Source: Macrostomum hystrix
Lineage: Eukaryota; Platyhelminthes; Macrostomidae
Direction: 5' to 3'
DNA: 64,000 bases
Assembly: GCA_950097015.1 (NCBI GenBank)
Contig: CATNEN010000007.1
Location: 5,074,001 to 5,138,000, forward strand
Below the pieces are notes generated by a model. The model was not told the DNA's origin. It saw nothing but the letters and a program-made list of their open reading frames with translations, and made no database searches. Both the position numbers and the translations under genes were made by a program. Numbering within the stretch: the first letter of the stretch is position 1; every line of letters begins with the position of its first letter. Shown here one piece after another: positions 1 through 11,231 of this stretch.

Positions 1-518
1 CATAATCCTGGAAACATGTTTCCACATTGTGGAAATACATTTTTACAATGAGATTTCATAATCCTCTTAACCTCTATACTCTATAGTTTCACATAGCATA
101 GTCAAACCAAATGTAGCAATAAACAATTTCACCAGTTCAGGTGCCAATTTAAAGTTTGACTTGTCTGTACATTGCCTAGCTATTAGCTTGCTGTGTGTGT
201 GTGTTTGCTTGTTCTGAAAGGGAACAAGTTTTTCATCCAACAACATTCTTTGTTTACGAAGTTTTGCATATACTGCTAGCAGTAGCGGATTTGAATGACA
301 CTGCGAATTTGAGATTTTTTGCTTTTTTCTGCACTTTGATTTTCATTTGTGCAAAATCTTCTGTCAGAATTCAATAAACCTAAAATATTCATTTTACGTT
401 TTATATCTGTGATAGCTCCCACTCATTTTGTTAAATTTCTCTTAAAATTAATTTGACTAATTATTCAATGCTTACATATTGGCCATAACCCTCACTAATC
501 CTTAAAGTGGGAAAACGA

Positions 519-1502
519 ATCCCAGATCCTCAGATTGGGATAATACACTCCCTGATCCTCAGATTGGGATAATACACTCCCTGATCCTCAGATTGGGATA
601 ATACACTCCCTGATCCTCAGATTGGGATAACACACTCCCCGATCCTCAGATTGGGATAACACACTCCCCGATCCTCAAATTGGGATAATACACTCCCCGA
701 TCCTCAAATTGGGATAACACACTCCCAGATCCTCAGATTGGGATAATACACTCCCTGATCCTCAAATTGGGATAACACACACCCAGATCCACAGATTGGG
801 ATAACACTCCCAGATCCACAGATTGGGATAACACTCCCAGATCCTCAGATTGGGATAATACACTCCCTGATCCTCAGATTGGGATAACACACTCCCCGAT
901 CCTCAAATTGGGATAACACACTCCCAGATCCTCAGATTGGGATAACACACTCCCCGATCCTCAAATTGGGATAACACACTCCCTGATCCTCAGATTGGGA
1001 TAACACACTCCCCGATCCTCAAATTGGGATAACACACTCCCAGATCCTCAGATTGGGATAACACACTCCCCGATCCTCAGATTGGGATAATACACTCCCT
1101 GATCCTCAGATTGGGATAACACACTCCCCGATCCTCAAATTGGGATAACACACTCCCAGATCCTCAGATTGGGATAACACACTCCCCGATCCTCAAATTG
1201 GGATAACACACTCCCAGATCCTCAGATTGGGATAATACACTCCCTGATCCTCAGATTGGGATAACACACACCCAGATCCACAGATTGGGATAACACTCCC
1301 AGATCCACAGATTGGGATAACACTCCCAGATCCTCAGATTGGGATAATACACCCCCTGATCCTCAGATTGGGATAATACACTCCCTGATCCTCAGATTGG
1401 GATAACACACACCCAGATCCACAGATTGGGATAACACTCCCAGATCCACAGATTGGGATAACACTCCCAGATCCTCAGATTGGGATAACACTCCGTGATC
1501 CT
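519..1502. repeat. Minisatellite array, 26-29 bp unit
   Basis: About 35 imperfect head-to-tail copies of a unit with the core GATCCTCAGATTGGGATAA. Spacer variants (cactccctg, cactccccg, cactcccag, cacacccag) alternate in blocks, so groups of neighbouring units have been duplicated together. No coding sense. The flanking 1-518 and 1503-2570 are AT-rich unique sequence in which I see no gene. Confidence 0.95.
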
Positions 1503-2574
1503 ATCTTTCAGTGTAATGTGCATTTTTATAAGTGCGTATTGCTTCAAATTGAATGACGAATTTGCTAAAAATGTGCTACTTTTTCTGTTCTAGCTTGCAG
1601 GATTTGCAGCGTTAGTAGTATGCAGCGTGCATAGCTAGTATTATTTGTCTAGATGATGTGTCACACTGCTCAAAGACTGGCTATGATCATTGTGGCGCTG
1701 CTCCGATGTAATGGATTGCTAAACTGTGCCACACTGTGCGTAGCTTGCACTACACAGAAATGCTTTGAAAATTCATGGCTTTCTTTTTTTACTATAATGT
1801 TTCCTTTACCTCTCCTTATCCATATTTGATTGATTGATTGATTGTCGGTAGCAGTTGTTGGGTCGCTGCTAAATTAGATTTTATGAATTAGTCCATTTCC
1901 GTTTGTTTTGTAGCACAGATTGCGCCAGTGATTTTACTCTCAATTGGCTTGTTTGTTAACTGTTTTTACATTTCTTACTAGCTATGGTATCTCTGGTCCC
2001 TAATGCGGAGTTATTGCTTTGCTGCTTTTAACTTTGCTGTTTTTGTACATGTCCATATTCTAGCTATTTGTCAGCTTATGCAATCATTATTTTGCCTTTT
2101 GCAAGTGAATTTTCGAAAAATTGTTCATTGATTCGGATCGTTAAATAAAAGTACAAATTGCAAGGTACACCATTGTTTTGGAACTAGTGTCATGTCATTG
2201 TTTCTGCTCCTAGCAGAAATTTTAAATGCTCTTGTTCTGATTAAAAAATATCGTTAGTATTTTTAACGCGAGTTGCAAAAAGTAACGAATAGCAGAAGCG
2301 CGAATGGCGGTAGTGTCTATGGTACAAGTAAGCCAGCTGATAAGCATCATAATCCAGTGTTTGTATACACATCGGTTCATCTAGACTCATTCTGTTCTGG
2401 ACTGGGGTAACAACGAAAAGCACTCACAATTGGCATCACAATCTTTTAGAGACCTCTTTGTCATATATTCGCCTTTAACTTGAACCTAATTCTGTCCGAC
2501 AAAGACCTAATTTTCCTTTCTAGTCTTTGTCCAGATGAGCTGTGAAATTTGAAGTATATAATGAGGGGGTTTGC

Positions 2575-2715
2575 GTCGGCATGCGCCTTCACCATGGACT
2601 GCGGCGAATTGGCTGACAGGCGCGTCTGTGGGGGCGGGTCCGCCGGCGGTTCGCACCCTCGTGATGCTCGGCTGCGATAAGGCGAGAGACCCGTCTCAAC
2701 TTTCCCTCGATTCAC
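2575..2715 (+). other. GC-rich block with weak tRNA-like boxes (possible SINE head)
   Basis: A sharply bounded GC-rich island in AT-rich DNA. TGGCTGACAGG (about 2610) and GGTTCGCACCC (about 2650) loosely resemble pol III A and B boxes at tRNA-like spacing. The B-box match has a mismatch at a conserved position, so a SINE fragment is only a suggestion. No protein family was recognised in any frame. Confidence 0.25.
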
Positions 2716-2959
2716 AAAAACAGCGAAAAACATTTGAGCATAGGCAACACCGGAGAGCTGGACTGTGGGAGAATGCTGGACGAAACTGGAGGTGACGAAA
2801 CTAAGCATTGGGAACAGAATTGAGCAACTCAATTGCTGCTTGTTATCGAACATTGCGAGGGGGATAACGTTGACAGGGTCATGGGGTAGAACGAGGAGGA
2901 GAGATGCAGATGGTGTAGAGAGAAGTTGAGAAAAGGGAGATATGTTGGAGCGGAAGTGG

Positions 2960-4095
2960 GAGATTTGGTAGACAGGGAGAATTGGTAGACAGGGGGGGAT
3001 TCGGTAGACAGAGGGAGATTTGGTAGACAGAGGGAGAATTGGTAGACAGAGGAAGAATTGGTAGACAGAGGAAGAATTGGTAGACAGGGAGAATTGGTAG
3101 ACAGAGGAAGAATTGGTAGACAGAGGAAGAATTGGTAGACAGGGAGAATTGGTAGACAGGGAAAATTGGTAGACAGAGGAAGAATTGGTAGACAGAGGGA
3201 GATTTGGTAGACAGAGGGAGAATTGGTAGACAGAAGAAGACTTGGTAGACAGAGGGAGAATTGGTAGACAGAGGGAGAATTGGTAGACAGAGGGAGAATT
3301 GGTAGACAGAGGAAGAATTGATAGACAGGGAGAATTGGTAGACAGAGGGAGAATTGGTAGACAGAGGGAGATTTGGTAGACAGAGGGAGAATTGGTAGAC
3401 AGAGGAAGAATTGGTAGACAGAGGAAGAATTGGTAGACTGAGGGAGATTTGGTAGACAGAGGGAGAATTGGTAGACAGAAGAAGACTTGGTAGACAGAGG
3501 GAGATTTGGTAGACAGAGGGAGAATTGCTAGACAGGGAGAATTGGTAGACAGAGGGAGAATTGGTAGACAGGGAGAATTGGTAGACAGAGGGAGAATTGG
3601 TAGACAGAGGGAGAATTGGTAGACAGAGGGAGAATTGGTAGACAGAGGGAGAATTGGTAGACAGAGGGAGAATTGGTAGACAGAGGGAGAATTGCTAGAC
3701 AGAGTGAGAATTGGTAGATAGAGGAAGATTTGGTAGACAGAGGAAGAATTGGTAGACAGAGGGAGAATTGGTAGACAGAGGAAGATTTGGTAGACAGAGG
3801 AAGAATTGGTAGACAGAGGGAGAATTGGTAGACAGAGGAAGATTTGGTAGACAGAGGAAGATTTGGTAGACAGAGGAAGAATTGGTAGACAGAGGAAGAA
3901 TTGGTAGACAGAGGGAGAATTGGTAGACAGAGGAAGAATTGGTAGACAGAGGAAGAATTGGTAGACAGAGGGAGAATTGGTAGACAGAGGGAGAATTGGT
4001 AGACAGAGGAAGATTTGGTAGACAGAGGGAGAATTGGTAGACAGAGGAAGATTTGGTAGACAGAGGAAGAATTGGTAGACAGAGGGAGAAGGTCT
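2960..4095. repeat. Minisatellite array, 19 bp unit
   Basis: About 60 copies of GAATTGGTAGACAGAGGGA with variants (gaagaa, gattt, a shortened 16-bp form). The minus strand reads open for 579 codons as a Leu/Ser/Pro-rich repeat (STNSPSVYQ-like). This is a by-product of a unit without stop codons, not a gene. Confidence 0.95.
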
Positions 4096-4699
4096 GTCTG
4101 AGGAATCAACACCAACTAAACAGCAGTAATGGCGCTGCATTTCAGCCAAGCATTTGCAATGAAATGAAACAAATTTTGTCCAGCCGGTAAAGATTAGCAT
4201 TTATAAAGCCTTGTCTAAACTGCCCCAATTTCCATTCAGCTTATCCTCTGACCTGCTTCCAGTAATTGAATTTCTTAAATTTCAGTCTTGTGGAAGAAAG
4301 TTAGGCTGGCAAGTCCTGATCTAAGTTTCACAATTAGGATTAAACACTGCCCTTCAGTGGAGTTTCTCAGATCCCAGCTCAAGGCAATCCGACACCTGAC
4401 CATTTCTCCTCTCTTTTCTCGCACCTAGTGTTTTTCCTGTTTTTAAAGAAAATCGATTTTCTAGAAAATTCTCAAGCATCCAGCCGGCTTTTGAGACTCC
4501 GGCGTCAGATTTCAACCGGCGGCCTCTCTAATCCCCAAACGCGATGCTGGAGATCTCAGGCGCGATATTGACCGGTCCGATGACCGATCCTCATCTCTGC
4601 CATTTCCACCGCGTTTGGTACGTCAGAGCTGTCATACTGCTGTGACTATCCACTGACAGTCATTGGGTCATTTCCTGTTTGCTCATAACTGCATACAAG

Positions 4700-5296
4700 G
4701 GTCATCGCGATGCTCATAAGTTCGTTAAGTTCATTAGAGGCCATGACCGTAGTCACACTCATAAGTTTATTATAGAGGCCATGACCGCAGTCATACTCAT
4801 TTGTTTATTATAGAGGCCATGACCGCAGTCATGCTCATTAGTTCATTATAGAGGCCATGACCGCAGTCAGGCTCATTAGTTCATTATAGAGGCCATGACC
4901 GCAGTCAGGCTCATTAGTTCATTATAGAGGCCATGACCGTAGTCACACTCATAAGTTCATTATAGAGGCCATGACCGTAGTCACACTCATAAGTTTATTA
5001 TAGAGGCCATGACCGTAGTCACACTCATAAGTTTATTATAGAGGCCATGACCGCAGTCACACTCATAAGTTTATTATAGAGGCCATGACCGTAGTCACAC
5101 TCATAAGTTTATTATAGAGGCCATGACCGCAGTCAGGCTCATTAGTTCATTATAGAGGCCATGACCGCAGTCACACTCATAAGTTTATTATAGAGGCCAT
5201 GACAGCAGTCATGCTTATAAGTTTATTATAGAGGCCATGACCGTAGTCACACTTATAAGTTCATTATAGAGGCCATGACCGCAGTCATGCTTATAA
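4700..5296. repeat. Minisatellite array, 38 bp unit
   Basis: About 15 copies with the core TATAGAGGCCATGACCG followed by agtcacactcataagttt. Two spacer types (cacactcataag and caggctcattag) are interspersed. The stretch 5297-5900 has only short open frames and no recognisable gene. Confidence 0.93.
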
Positions 5297-5904
5297 GAAA
5301 TTTTCAAACGTCATTAACATGATCGTGACCACCGACCACCCATGCTAGACAGTAAATCTCAACAATCAGTCACTGCTATAGCTTCACTCGCCGAAGCCTC
5401 GCCGAGGCTGTTGCTATTTGGCATTGAACAGTTCAAGCGAGACAGTCGAGCCGATGTCGGGAATGAAAAAAATAAGTTCGAATCAATCTCACAGCCCGAG
5501 GGGGGATAAAAAAGATTTCCGAAGCCGAAGCGGATGGCCGGACAGTCGAGTTGTCAGGGGAAGAATTGTGTGAGCAGCCGCGATCGATGCTTCAATGTCT
5601 TTGAGTCAGCCAAGACAGGATTCACTTCAGCCAGGAAACCGAGTGTCTGCTGCCACCGGCTGAGCTGCTCGTCAAAACACTCGGGGTGGTGGGTTCAGGG
5701 CTGCTGAAACTGTCATTCTTTGTCTTGTCTTCAGAATTTCTCTTATTGAAGCCATTGGCTTTTGAGATGAATGAGAACATAGCAATGGCACACTCAAAGA
5801 TTGTGGAATGTGGATTGTGGAATATATTTCGGTCAATTTGGAAAAACTCAGTTGAAAATAATAACAAAAAGCTATGACTTAAATCAGTTTTTATAAGAAA
5901 TCAT

Positions 5905-6480
5905 TAGGGAAATCAGGTCATAAGGAAATCAGGTCATTAAGGAAATCAGGTCATTAGGGAAATCAGGTCATTAAGGAAATCAGGTCATTAAGGAAATAAG
6001 GTCATTAAGGAAATCAGGTCATTAGGGAAATCAGGTCATTAAGGAAATCAGGTCATTAGGGAAATCAGGTCATTAGGGAAATCAGGTCATTAAGGAAATC
6101 AGGTCATTAAGGAAATAAGGTCATTAAGGAAATCAGGTCATTAGGGAAATCAGGTCATTAAGGAAATCAGGTCATTAGGGAAATCAGGTCATTAGGGAAA
6201 TCAGGTCATTAAGGAAATCAGGTCATTAAGGAAATCAGGTCATTAAGGAAATCAGGTCATTAAGGAAATCAGGTCATATTGGAAGGATCAGGTCATGATG
6301 GAAGGACCAGGTCATATTGGAAGGTTCAGGTCATGATGGAAGGATAAGGTCATAATGGAAGGATCAGGTCATGATGGAAGGATAAGGTCATAATGGAAGG
6401 ACCAGGTCATATTGGAAGGTTCAGGTCATGATGGAAGGATAAGGTCATAATGGAAGGATCAGATGATAATGATCAGGTGA
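5905..6480. repeat. Minisatellite array, 17 bp unit passing into 19 bp unit
   Basis: First part (to about 6270): 17-bp unit AAATCAGGTCATTAAGG with an AGGG variant. Second part: 19-bp unit AAGGATCAGGTCATGATGG. Both share AGGTCA, so the second probably evolved from the first. The following 6481-7228 has short open frames on both strands without a recognisable family. Confidence 0.94.
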
Positions 6481-7225
6481 TTTGGAGACCTAGGATCAAA
6501 TAGGATATTGATTCAGTCGGCTAATTGCAAAGGTACAATACACAGCTCAGTGCTCATTCACATGTTTGTGTTAGCCAAATTGCGTCATTAGTCTAGCGGG
6601 AGCCCTAACAAAACTCATAAACAAATATGTGGTCTATCATCCTTGGTGGTTCGCAATGAATTTCTGGGCCATTGTTTGCCAGCCGCGGTGACGTCAATTC
6701 GGTTAGTTCTATGGCCCAAACACTTCTAGTCAGTGAAATCACTGCGAGTTTGAGCAAACTGGTCTCGCTTTTTCTTCCCCTCCTTCTCCCCGCCGGTTCT
6801 ATCTCTATCGCCGGACCATTGCCCGGCCTGTTTGCACAATATCCCATTTCCCCGAAGCCGGGAATAGATTTGGAATCAGTAGGAAGGCGGAGGCCGAAGG
6901 TTCCTGGCTCGAAAGTCGGTTTTGAGTTCGACAGAAATTTTTCCTTGGCCACAGAAGCCACTCGAAAACTGACTTTGGCCCGCCTCTGTCCGCTCACCTA
7001 TATGGGAAATTCGTATTGGGGGAAAATATTAGTAGGAAAATGGGAGGGGAGCACGCCCGGTCAGCGGACGGAACTAGATTATTCCTCAAAAGAGGGGTGC
7101 TAAGGACAGTGGGAAGAAACCAGATCCCATTGCAAATAGTGCTAAGCTTAGTTGTGGGGGCATTGGATGGTGTGGGGTGGTTGTCTACGGCCAACAATCC
7201 AATATCCGTCAAATCCCCTCTACTG

Positions 7226-7228
<3 letters not shown>

Positions 7229-7274
<46 letters not shown>
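7229..7274. repeat. (GT)n microsatellite
   Basis: Uninterrupted alternating GT/TG run of about 44 bases. Nothing else is recognised nearby. Confidence 0.97.
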
Positions 7275-7275
<1 letters not shown>

Positions 7276-7611
7276 CTAGGGCACAGAAGGCTAAAAAACT
7301 GCTTTGACAGCAGCTGCTCAGTTTGAGAATTGAAAGCCAACTCAAAGGCGTCTTGGGAATCGAATGGAGCAAGAGGGAAAGCCTGTGTTTGCTCACGCTG
7401 TGTGCTCAAACGGTGTCTTGTGAAGTTAGAAATCAACTTCACGTGTTTTTTCAGTTTTTTTGGCTTGTCAGTCAAGCTACATGGGGAATTGAGGATATTA
7501 AATTCTTATTAATGTGTTATCCGTGATTTTTCGGGAACTTAACAGGCTGTGGCAGGTGACATTGATGCAATGTGATTGGTCGAACGGAAGTGATTTCGCT
7601 GGAGTGACAGA

Positions 7612-7925
7612 GAGTAATTTCAAAGTGTGACAAAGAGTGCTTTCGAAGTTCTGACAAGATTACTTTCGTATGAGAAACAGAGAGTAACAAAAGAGTGCTT
7701 TCGCATGAGAAACAGAGAGTAACAAAGAGTGCTTTTGCATGAGAAACAGAGAGTGACAAAGAGTGCTTTCGCATGAGAAACAGAGAGTAACAAAGAGTGC
7801 TTTCGCATGAGAAACAGAGAGTAACAAAGAGTGCTTTCGCATGAGAGACAGAGAGTAACAAAGAGTGCTTTCGCAGGAGAAGCAGAGAGTGACAAAGAGT
7901 GCTTTCGCAGGAATGACAAATAGTG
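7612..7925. repeat. Minisatellite array, 34 bp unit
   Basis: About nine copies with the core GAGTAACAAAGAGTGCTTTC followed by gcatgagaaacaga. The outermost copies are the most diverged. The following 7926-9040 is unique sequence with no gene seen. Confidence 0.93.
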
Positions 7926-9044
7926 CATGTTCATCGAAATGTGCAAACTGCTATAGACAGCATCTGTGAAATTACATCATTTTGCGCAGTCAAAGAAAAT
8001 TGTTTCATAAAATTTCAGTGCAATCCCTGGCAACACCTGTGACAGGCCGCATTTCACACTTTCACATGCCAGGCAATTTGTTATATAGGTGACCAAATCA
8101 AGCCTATAATTGTGCCGCTAGTGACAGGAACGGCCCCCCAATGCATACCTTCGGGGTAGACAAGCTAAGCTAATATTATTTCCAGGTGTCTACATCAGTA
8201 GGCTACCAAATATCCCATCTTGTCCCATTAAATAGCTGACCAGATCAGTAAGAAAACTGACAAATGACAGGTCTAGCACCGGCCTGCATCCATCTGTGGA
8301 GCTGTTTTTGCACATTCTTTCGCATTTGAGAAGACCATAAGGCGTACGGTCATCTCTATAATGAGCCGAATTGATCAGAACGCCTTGCTCCAGGTGTGAC
8401 GCAATCAGTTTGAGCAGGGTCCAACGGTGCTATTTTTGGTATCCCTGTAATTACAATTTTGCACAAGGAGTGCATTGCTATGTAATTGTGATTATATATG
8501 CCCAAAAAATGAGGCCCATGTTATGAAAGGGACATTGTGAATGACATACACAAGCCAAGCATTCACCAATGCCAATGAACTTGAGCTCTTGTCTCCTTAA
8601 TGAGCTGGGAGCAGGAAGTGGCCTTATCTGATCCGATAATCTCACCGGATCTCATATTTGCCTCGGCTCATAAAACTCGCCCTGTCTATGGCACAGAGTG
8701 TCCCTAAATTTGATGAGGTCCAATGTCATTAGAGAGTATAGGCAATAGTTTCAGGTTCATTGTATCGAGTCCAGGCTGCTTGGGTCATTATAATAGGCTT
8801 CTGTCACCGCCAGATCTATGGATTTTGATCAGTTCGACAGCTCCAATAGCCAAAATGACGAGTCCAACAGCAACTGACTAACCTGTCGCTGTGGCATTAA
8901 ACAGGATTTTCGAGGAATTAAAAAGGATTTTAACTCGTTAAACATGTTTGTCTGTGACACTTGTTACTTTATACTGTGAAATCTCTTTATGCACCTCTTC
9001 AGTTTTCACTCGAAATCGTCACAACGGTGTAAAAAGGGTGAAAA

Positions 9045-9885
9045 TGACATCACCATCTTTTCTATGGACATCACCATCTTTTCTATCGACACCTCCATCT
9101 TTTCTATGGACACCACCATCTTTTCTATGGACACCTCCATCTTTTCTATGGACACCACCATCTTTTCTATGGACACCTCCAACTTTTCTATGGACATCAC
9201 CATCTTTTCTATAGACACCACCATCTTTTCTATGGACATCACCATCTTTTCTATGGACACCTCCATCTTTTCTATGCACATCACCATCTTTTCTATGGAC
9301 ACCTCCATCTTTTCTATGGACATCACCATCTTTTCTATGGACATCACCATCTTTTCTATGGACACCTCCATCTTTTCTATGGACACCACCATATTTTCTA
9401 TGGACACCACCATCTTTTCTATGGACACCACCATCTTTTCTATGGACACCACCATCTTTTCTATGGACACCACCATCTTTTCTATGGACACCACCATCTT
9501 TTCTATGGACACCTCCAACTTTTCTATGGACACCTCCCTCTTTTATATCCCTCTTTTATATGGACATCACCATCTTTTCTATGGACATCACCATCTTTTC
9601 TATGGACACCAACATCTTTTCTATGGACATCACCATCTTTTCTATGGACACCAACATCTTTTCTATGGACATCACCATATTTTCTATGGACATCACCATC
9701 TTTTCTATGGACACCTCCATCTTTTCTATGGACACCACCATCTTTTCTATGGACACCACCATCTTTTCTATGGACACCACCATCTTTTCTATGGACACCA
9801 CCATCTTTTCTATGGACACCACCATCTTTTCTATGGACACCTCCATTTTTTCTATGGACACACTCATATTTAAATTGGACACCTT
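9045..9885. repeat. Minisatellite array, 21 bp unit
   Basis: About 39 copies of a 21-bp unit, core CATCTTTTCTATGGACA. The period is a multiple of three, so both strands stay open (MDTTIFS-like on plus, VSIEKMV-like on minus). There is no initiation context, domain or splice support, and I treat it as non-coding. The region 9886-10690 shows no gene. Confidence 0.94.
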
Positions 9886-10689
9886 CAACCCTTAAATGGA
9901 CACCTCCATCCTTTGAATGGACACCTGCATCCCTAGTTTGTTATAGTCCTAAATCTTTTACCTGCTTAACATTGTTCCAATTTACAAAATGAGCTACTAT
10001 AATTTTATGTCAATAGTTTATTTATGGTTTTGTAATTTGCTCTAATTTATGCAGCTGCTATGCGGTATTGCGAAAGAGTAGGACCGATAAAAGCAGGCAC
10101 ACCTGTTTTATAAATACTTTTTTGATTCTACAATTTGCATACTGGCTTATGTTTGTGTTTATATGCGCAAACAATTGTGAGTGAAATCTTCGGAATTAAT
10201 GAGCCAACTCTGGGCCTCCCGCTCAGATACAGGCGGCAATTTGTTTACATCGCAACGATAAATGCAACCCAGGTTTGGACGATTCCCCCAATTCCATGGG
10301 ATATCCGGACCTCGCTGAAACTTGACTCGATACTTTCACTTCTCCTATGGCCGAGTGTGTCCAGCTCCCACCACTCACCTTAGCAACCGAGCATAGCTAC
10401 TGCCACCCACCCCTATACTGTGATTTCAATTTAGAATTGAAGGCGAAAAACACCCCCTCCGACCCACCCCGGCCCACAACAACCCCACCCCAGTCCGGGC
10501 CTCACTAAATGGGCGAAAGCTGACACGCCTTCGCAACCCGGAAATTTCCTTTTTTTCTTCTCTTTCTATTTTTCTCTCGAAGTTTTTTCTCTAGGGTGAA
10601 GGAGGAACCGGCGGACTGGGCCCAGCCAATCAGAGACCGGGCCACCCCACCTCCCAGCCCACTCTCACCCAGGTCCAGGCGGCTCCATT

Positions 10690-11231
10690 TCTACTGCGCC
10701 AGTTCTCATGCCCTCGCTCGCTCTCAGTCTCCGGCTCACACTATATTTAGTCTCGATTGTCTTTAGCGATCCAGTTTCCAATTTCCAGCGGCATCAAATT
10801 CAATAATCCCACAGCTACAACTTCATTGTTCCCACTAGCCCACCCACGCGATATAGTTATCCCATTTCTGGGATCGTGCCGAACTACTGTCGTCGAGTGA
10901 TTCAATAACTGCAGCGCGTGTAAGCCGACCGCGGAAGGAATTCAATACATCAGCCCGGGAGAGTAGGTAAGTCAATCTTATCCAGGGAGATCGTGTGTCA
11001 CAGTCGGGCTGTAGGGGGCTTTGAGGCGAGAGTGAGGCAGCAGGAAGAAGGGAGGGGCCGGCATTGAGAATCCGATCTCGCACTCAATAGCAACCGCTGA
11101 GCGTACTGTGCCCGCACCTACCCCAAGCCCGCCCTTCGTGCTCCAATTTCTGTCTGCAGCAGTGAAGAAATAATAAAGGCACCAGCCGGGCACTTCAGCG
11201 GTTAAAATAAGAGAGGCCGAACGACTGGCAG
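10690..11231 (+). promoter_or_regulatory. Putative promoter and 5' UTR of the SIX gene
   Basis: GC-rich, CpG-containing region before the SIX start codon. TATATTTA at 10742-10749 is a candidate TATA box. AG|GTAAGT at 10965-10971 is a strong splice donor, and a pyrimidine tract ending in CAG at 11159 is a good acceptor, so a 193-bp 5' UTR intron (10967-11159) is plausible. The exact transcription start cannot be seen. Confidence 0.45.

Noticed and set aside
519-1502. CRISPR array
   Set aside because: Units are contiguous tandem copies without unique spacers, and the DNA is from an animal genome; the same holds for all other arrays here.
2461-4200. Long minus-strand open frame of 579 codons
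   Set aside because: It is a 19-bp repeat with no stop codon in the unit; the translation only mirrors the array and carries no domain.
6605-7279. Open frames of 130-143 codons on both strands
   Set aside because: No family recognised; one frame runs into the (GT)n tract; no gene structure visible.
8948-9888. Open frames on both strands in the 21-bp array near 9.0-9.9 kb
   Set aside because: Period divisible by three keeps every frame open; sequence is a monotonous 7-residue repeat.
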